From: an uncultured Clostridium sp.
GTDB taxonomy: Bacteria; Bacillota; Clostridia; Lachnospirales; Anaerotignaceae
DNA: 8,779 nt
Direction: 5' to 3'
Assembly: GCA_947246775.1 (NCBI GenBank)
Contig: CAMXTM010000071.1
Span: 1-8,779 of the forward strand
Within the stretch, counting starts at the first letter, position 1, and the number at the start of each line of letters is the position of its first letter. Below, piece after piece: positions 7,122 to 8,779 of this stretch. Below the pieces are notes generated by a model. That model was given only the letters and a program-made list of their open reading frames with translations. It was not told where the DNA came from and searched no databases. A program made the translations under genes and the position numbers.

Positions 7122-8015
7122 ATGAAAATTGGACTGATAGACACAGACAGTCATAACTTTCCTAATTTATGTTTGATGAAATTATCAGCATATCATAAAG
7201 CAAAAGGTGATACAGTAGAATGGTGGAATGGTTTTGAAAAATATGACATTGTTTACAAAAGTAAAGTATTTACAGAAGAATATACAAAAGAGGAAAACAC
7301 TGTTATCCATGCAGATAAAATAATAGAAGGTGGAACAGGCTATGATTTAGAAAACAAATTACCCTATGAAATAGAACACATTTATCCAGATTATAGCTTG
7401 TATCCGAAATTAACAAAAAATACAGCATATGGATTTTTAACAAGGGGCTGTCCAAGAGATTGCCCTTTTTGTGTTGTTTCTCAAAAAGAAGGAAAGCAAT
7501 CTATAAAATTTGCTGATTTATTAGAGTTTTGGAAGGGACAAAAAATTATAAAGTTGTTAGACCCTAATCTGCTTGCCTGTAAAGACCATATGAATTTATT
7601 ACAGCAATTAGCTGATAGCAAGGCATATGTAGACTTTACACAAGGACTTGACGCAAGATGTATCAACAAACAAAATGCAGAATTATTAGCTAAAGTTAAA
7701 GTAAAAATGATACATTTTGCTTTTGATGACATCAAACAAGAAAAAAATATTGTAAGAGGATTGCAACTCTATAAAGAAATATCCAATATTCCAGAATACA
7801 AAACAGGTATTTACATATTAACAAATTTCAACACTACTCATGAACAAGATTTATACAGAGTAAAAGTAGTGCAGGAATTGGGATACCGTCCCTATATTAT
7901 GATATACAATAAAAAATCTGCACCTAAAATCACAAAAGATTTACAAAGATGGTCAAATAATAGAATGGTTTATTATGCCAGCGGTCAAAAATGGGAAAAT
8001 TATTATTTGAAATGA
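7122..8015 (+). CDS. Radical SAM protein of unknown substrate (mobile-element accessory type)
   Basis: The protein carries the radical S-adenosylmethionine iron-sulfur motif CxxxCxxC: Cys110, Cys114 and Cys117 in RGCPRDCPFC. It would bind a 4Fe-4S cluster and split SAM to a radical; the substrate is unknown. The 297 residues begin with an N-terminal stretch (MKIGLIDTDSHNFPNLCLMK, 1-20) that resembles a reduced B12-binding-like Rossmann domain, with no visible cobalamin DxHxxG motif. Further segments recall homologues in clostridial phages and conjugative elements: GGTGYDLENKLPYEIEHIYPDY (70-91), FTQGLDAR (172-179) and NFNTTHEQDLYRV (235-247). An AGGAGG site (7109-7114) lies 7 bases before the ATG. 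It begins 21 bases after the hydrolase stop, so it is probably read from the same message, yet it has no known conjugation role and appears to be inserted cargo along with the next gene. Confidence 0.88.
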   Translation: MKIGLIDTDSHNFPNLCLMKLSAYHKAKGDTVEWWNGFEKYDIVYKSKVFTEEYTKEENTVIHADKIIEGGTGYDLENKLPYEIEHIYPDYSLYPKLTKNTAYGFLTRGCPRDCPFCVVSQKEGKQSIKFADLLEFWKGQKIIKLLDPNLLACKDHMNLLQQLADSKAYVDFTQGLDARCINKQNAELLAKVKVKMIHFAFDDIKQEKNIVRGLQLYKEISNIPEYKTGIYILTNFNTTHEQDLYRVKVVQELGYRPYIMIYNKKSAPKITKDLQRWSNNRMVYYASGQKWENYYLK

Positions 8016-8078
8016 AGAAAAAACAAAATAAACAAAATAACTACAAAAATATGAATATAGAAAGGAAAAAAATAGAAT

Positions 8079-8585
8079 ATGATAATAGAAAGATATTGGG
8101 CTATGCCAAATAAAAACACATTTTCTATCAAACCAATTTATGAGTTAATTGAACGATATAAAACAGATGGCTTAATTATAGACCCTTTTGCAAACAGTTC
8201 AAAAATTGCCCATATTACAAATGATTTAGATACACAGTATGATACAGATTATCATATGGATGCAGAAAAATTTTTACAGATGTTTACAGACGAAAGTGTA
8301 GATATGGTACTTTATGACCCTCCTTATTCTGCAAGACAAGTTAGTGAATGTTACAAAAAAATGAAATTGTCTGTGAATATGCAGACAACACAAAGCAGTT
8401 ATTGGCGAAAACAGAAAGAACAAATAAAAAGAATTGTCAAACCAAATGGAATTGTTATTTCATGTGGTTGGCAAAGCGGAGGAATTGGTAAAAAATATAA
8501 TTTTTTACCTTTACACATTCGTTTGATTGCACATGGAGGAAATCACAATGATACCATTGTCGTTGTAGAAAGAAAAATGATTTAG
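8079..8585 (+). CDS. Small SAM-dependent DNA methyltransferase (DPPY type, probable adenine methylase)
   Basis: The catalytic motif DPPY at residues 80-83 (VLYDPPYSARQV) is that of amino-methyltransferases acting on adenine N6 or cytosine N4. A SAM-binding motif I variant, IDPFANS at 34-40, lies before it, giving the order I then IV. The glycines usual in this motif (DPFxGSG) are replaced here, though I recall the same DPFAN form in homologues. At 168 residues there is little room for a separate target-recognition domain, so sequence specificity may be weak or come from a partner. ISCGWQSGGIGKKY (127-140) and HNDTIVVVERK (156-166) complete the fold. The start is chosen for the ERYWAMPNKNTF opening; its ribosome site (AAAGGA, 8061-8066) is rather distant. 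It lies 63 bases after the radical SAM gene. Possible roles are protection from restriction or marking of element DNA. No restriction enzyme gene is nearby. Confidence 0.87.
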   Translation: MIIERYWAMPNKNTFSIKPIYELIERYKTDGLIIDPFANSSKIAHITNDLDTQYDTDYHMDAEKFLQMFTDESVDMVLYDPPYSARQVSECYKKMKLSVNMQTTQSSYWRKQKEQIKRIVKPNGIVISCGWQSGGIGKKYNFLPLHIRLIAHGGNHNDTIVVVERKMI

Positions 8586-8665
8586 AAAAACAAAAAACAA
8601 AAGCAGAAAATGAGGAAATTGTATAAGCTGTCAGAAGTATATCAAAGCAATCGTTGAGAAAATGA
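8579..8665 (+). pseudogene. Decayed 5'-truncated remnant of a DUF4315-like gene
   Basis: In a frame different from the methyltransferase, codons 8579-8623 read DLEKQKTKAENEEIV, which matches my memory of the DUF4315 signature (LExQKTxxENxxIV). The frame then hits TAA at 8624-8626, continues AVRSISKQSLRK, and ends at TGA 8663-8665. DUF4315 genes normally encode short coiled-coil proteins of about 70-90 residues, placed between the NlpC/P60 gene and the DUF4366 gene, which is where this lies. The N-terminal half is missing because the methyltransferase gene occupies that place. The join overlaps the last codons of the methyltransferase. Whether a frameshift near 8640 into the frame ending at the TAG at 8695-8697 restores the original C-terminus is unclear. 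Confidence 0.5.
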
Positions 8666-8667
8666 AA

Positions 8668-8674
8668 AAGGAGG
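8668..8674 (+). promoter_or_regulatory. Ribosome binding site for the last gene
   Basis: AAGGAGG stands 9 bases before the ATG at 8684 and 6 before an in-frame GTG at 8681. Either start is workable; ATG is preferred by codon type. The two would differ by a single residue. Confidence 0.75.
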
Positions 8675-8683
8675 CTATCAGTG

Positions 8684-8779
8684 ATGAAAAAGAATAGCAT
8701 AATTGTTTTACTTTTCTGTTTTTTAACTATATTTTTACCTACCCAAGCGATTGCTATGGTACAAACAAGTTCTGCTTCT
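8684..8779 (+). CDS. Secreted or membrane protein, 5' end only (possible DUF4366/CD1107-like)
   Basis: Only the first 32 codons are inside the window. They form a classic Sec signal peptide: basic MKKN, a hydrophobic core IIVLLFCFLTIFL (6-18), then PTQAIA with a plausible signal-peptidase cleavage after Ala24. There is no lipobox cysteine, so it is not an obvious lipoprotein. In Tn1549/CTn-type elements the gene after NlpC/P60 and DUF4315 is usually a DUF4366 protein with a signal peptide and a C-terminal membrane helix, so that is the best guess from gene order. Nothing in the visible sequence itself proves the family. Confidence 0.75.
   Translation, partial: MKKNSIIVLLFCFLTIFLPTQAIAMVQTSSAS

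Noticed and set aside
8016..8078. Repeated ACAAAATA-like words between the radical SAM and methyltransferase genes
   Set aside because: Too short and too close to background composition to be an iteron set or regulatory array.

Overview
The window is a stretch of a conjugative mobile element from an AT-rich Gram-positive bacterium, most likely a gut Bacillota/Clostridia. The evidence is the strong A/T bias, the AGGAGG-type ribosome sites, and a transfer gene set resembling Tn1549 and the Clostridioides difficile CTn elements (PrgI, VirB4, then an NlpC/P60 protein). All genes read left to right. Family assignments come from recognising protein motifs and gene order; no database search was run.

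Region 1 (1-921): the 3' part of a tyrosine recombinase with its full catalytic set, entering from beyond the left edge. The first visible codons look like the end of an XRE-type helix-turn-helix embedded in the DNA-binding half of the integrase. A strong hairpin terminator follows. Region 2 (about 922-1066): an apparent junction. After the terminator, a Lys/Gln-rich coding tail appears without its front end and stops 2 bases before the next gene. I read it as the 3' end of a conjugation gene cut off by the integrase-bearing DNA, that is, one mobile element next to or nested in another.

Region 3 (1069-7100): the mating-pore core. A small two-helix PrgI (VirB3-like) protein overlaps a complete VirB4 ATPase by 119 bases. 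The VirB4 gene is followed 4 bases later by a giant membrane-anchored cell-wall hydrolase. VirB4 would power assembly and transfer, PrgI would sit in the membrane next to it, and the hydrolase would open peptidoglycan. The hydrolase has an unusually long Lys/Gln/Asn-rich cytoplasmic part. Its NlpC/P60 domain is intact, but its M23 domain keeps the zinc ligands and lacks both usual catalytic histidines.

Region 4 (7122-8585): two accessory genes, a radical SAM protein and a small DPPY-type DNA methyltransferase. They lie where related elements carry a small DUF4315 gene directly after the hydrolase. Region 5 (8579-8779): what looks like a decayed, 5'-truncated DUF4315 remnant begins in the last codons of the methyltransferase. 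After it comes the start of a secreted protein, probably the DUF4366 (CD1107-like) gene expected next in this operon type. No tRNA, rRNA, CRISPR array or complete insertion sequence was seen, and no gene-free stretch exceeds 300 bases.
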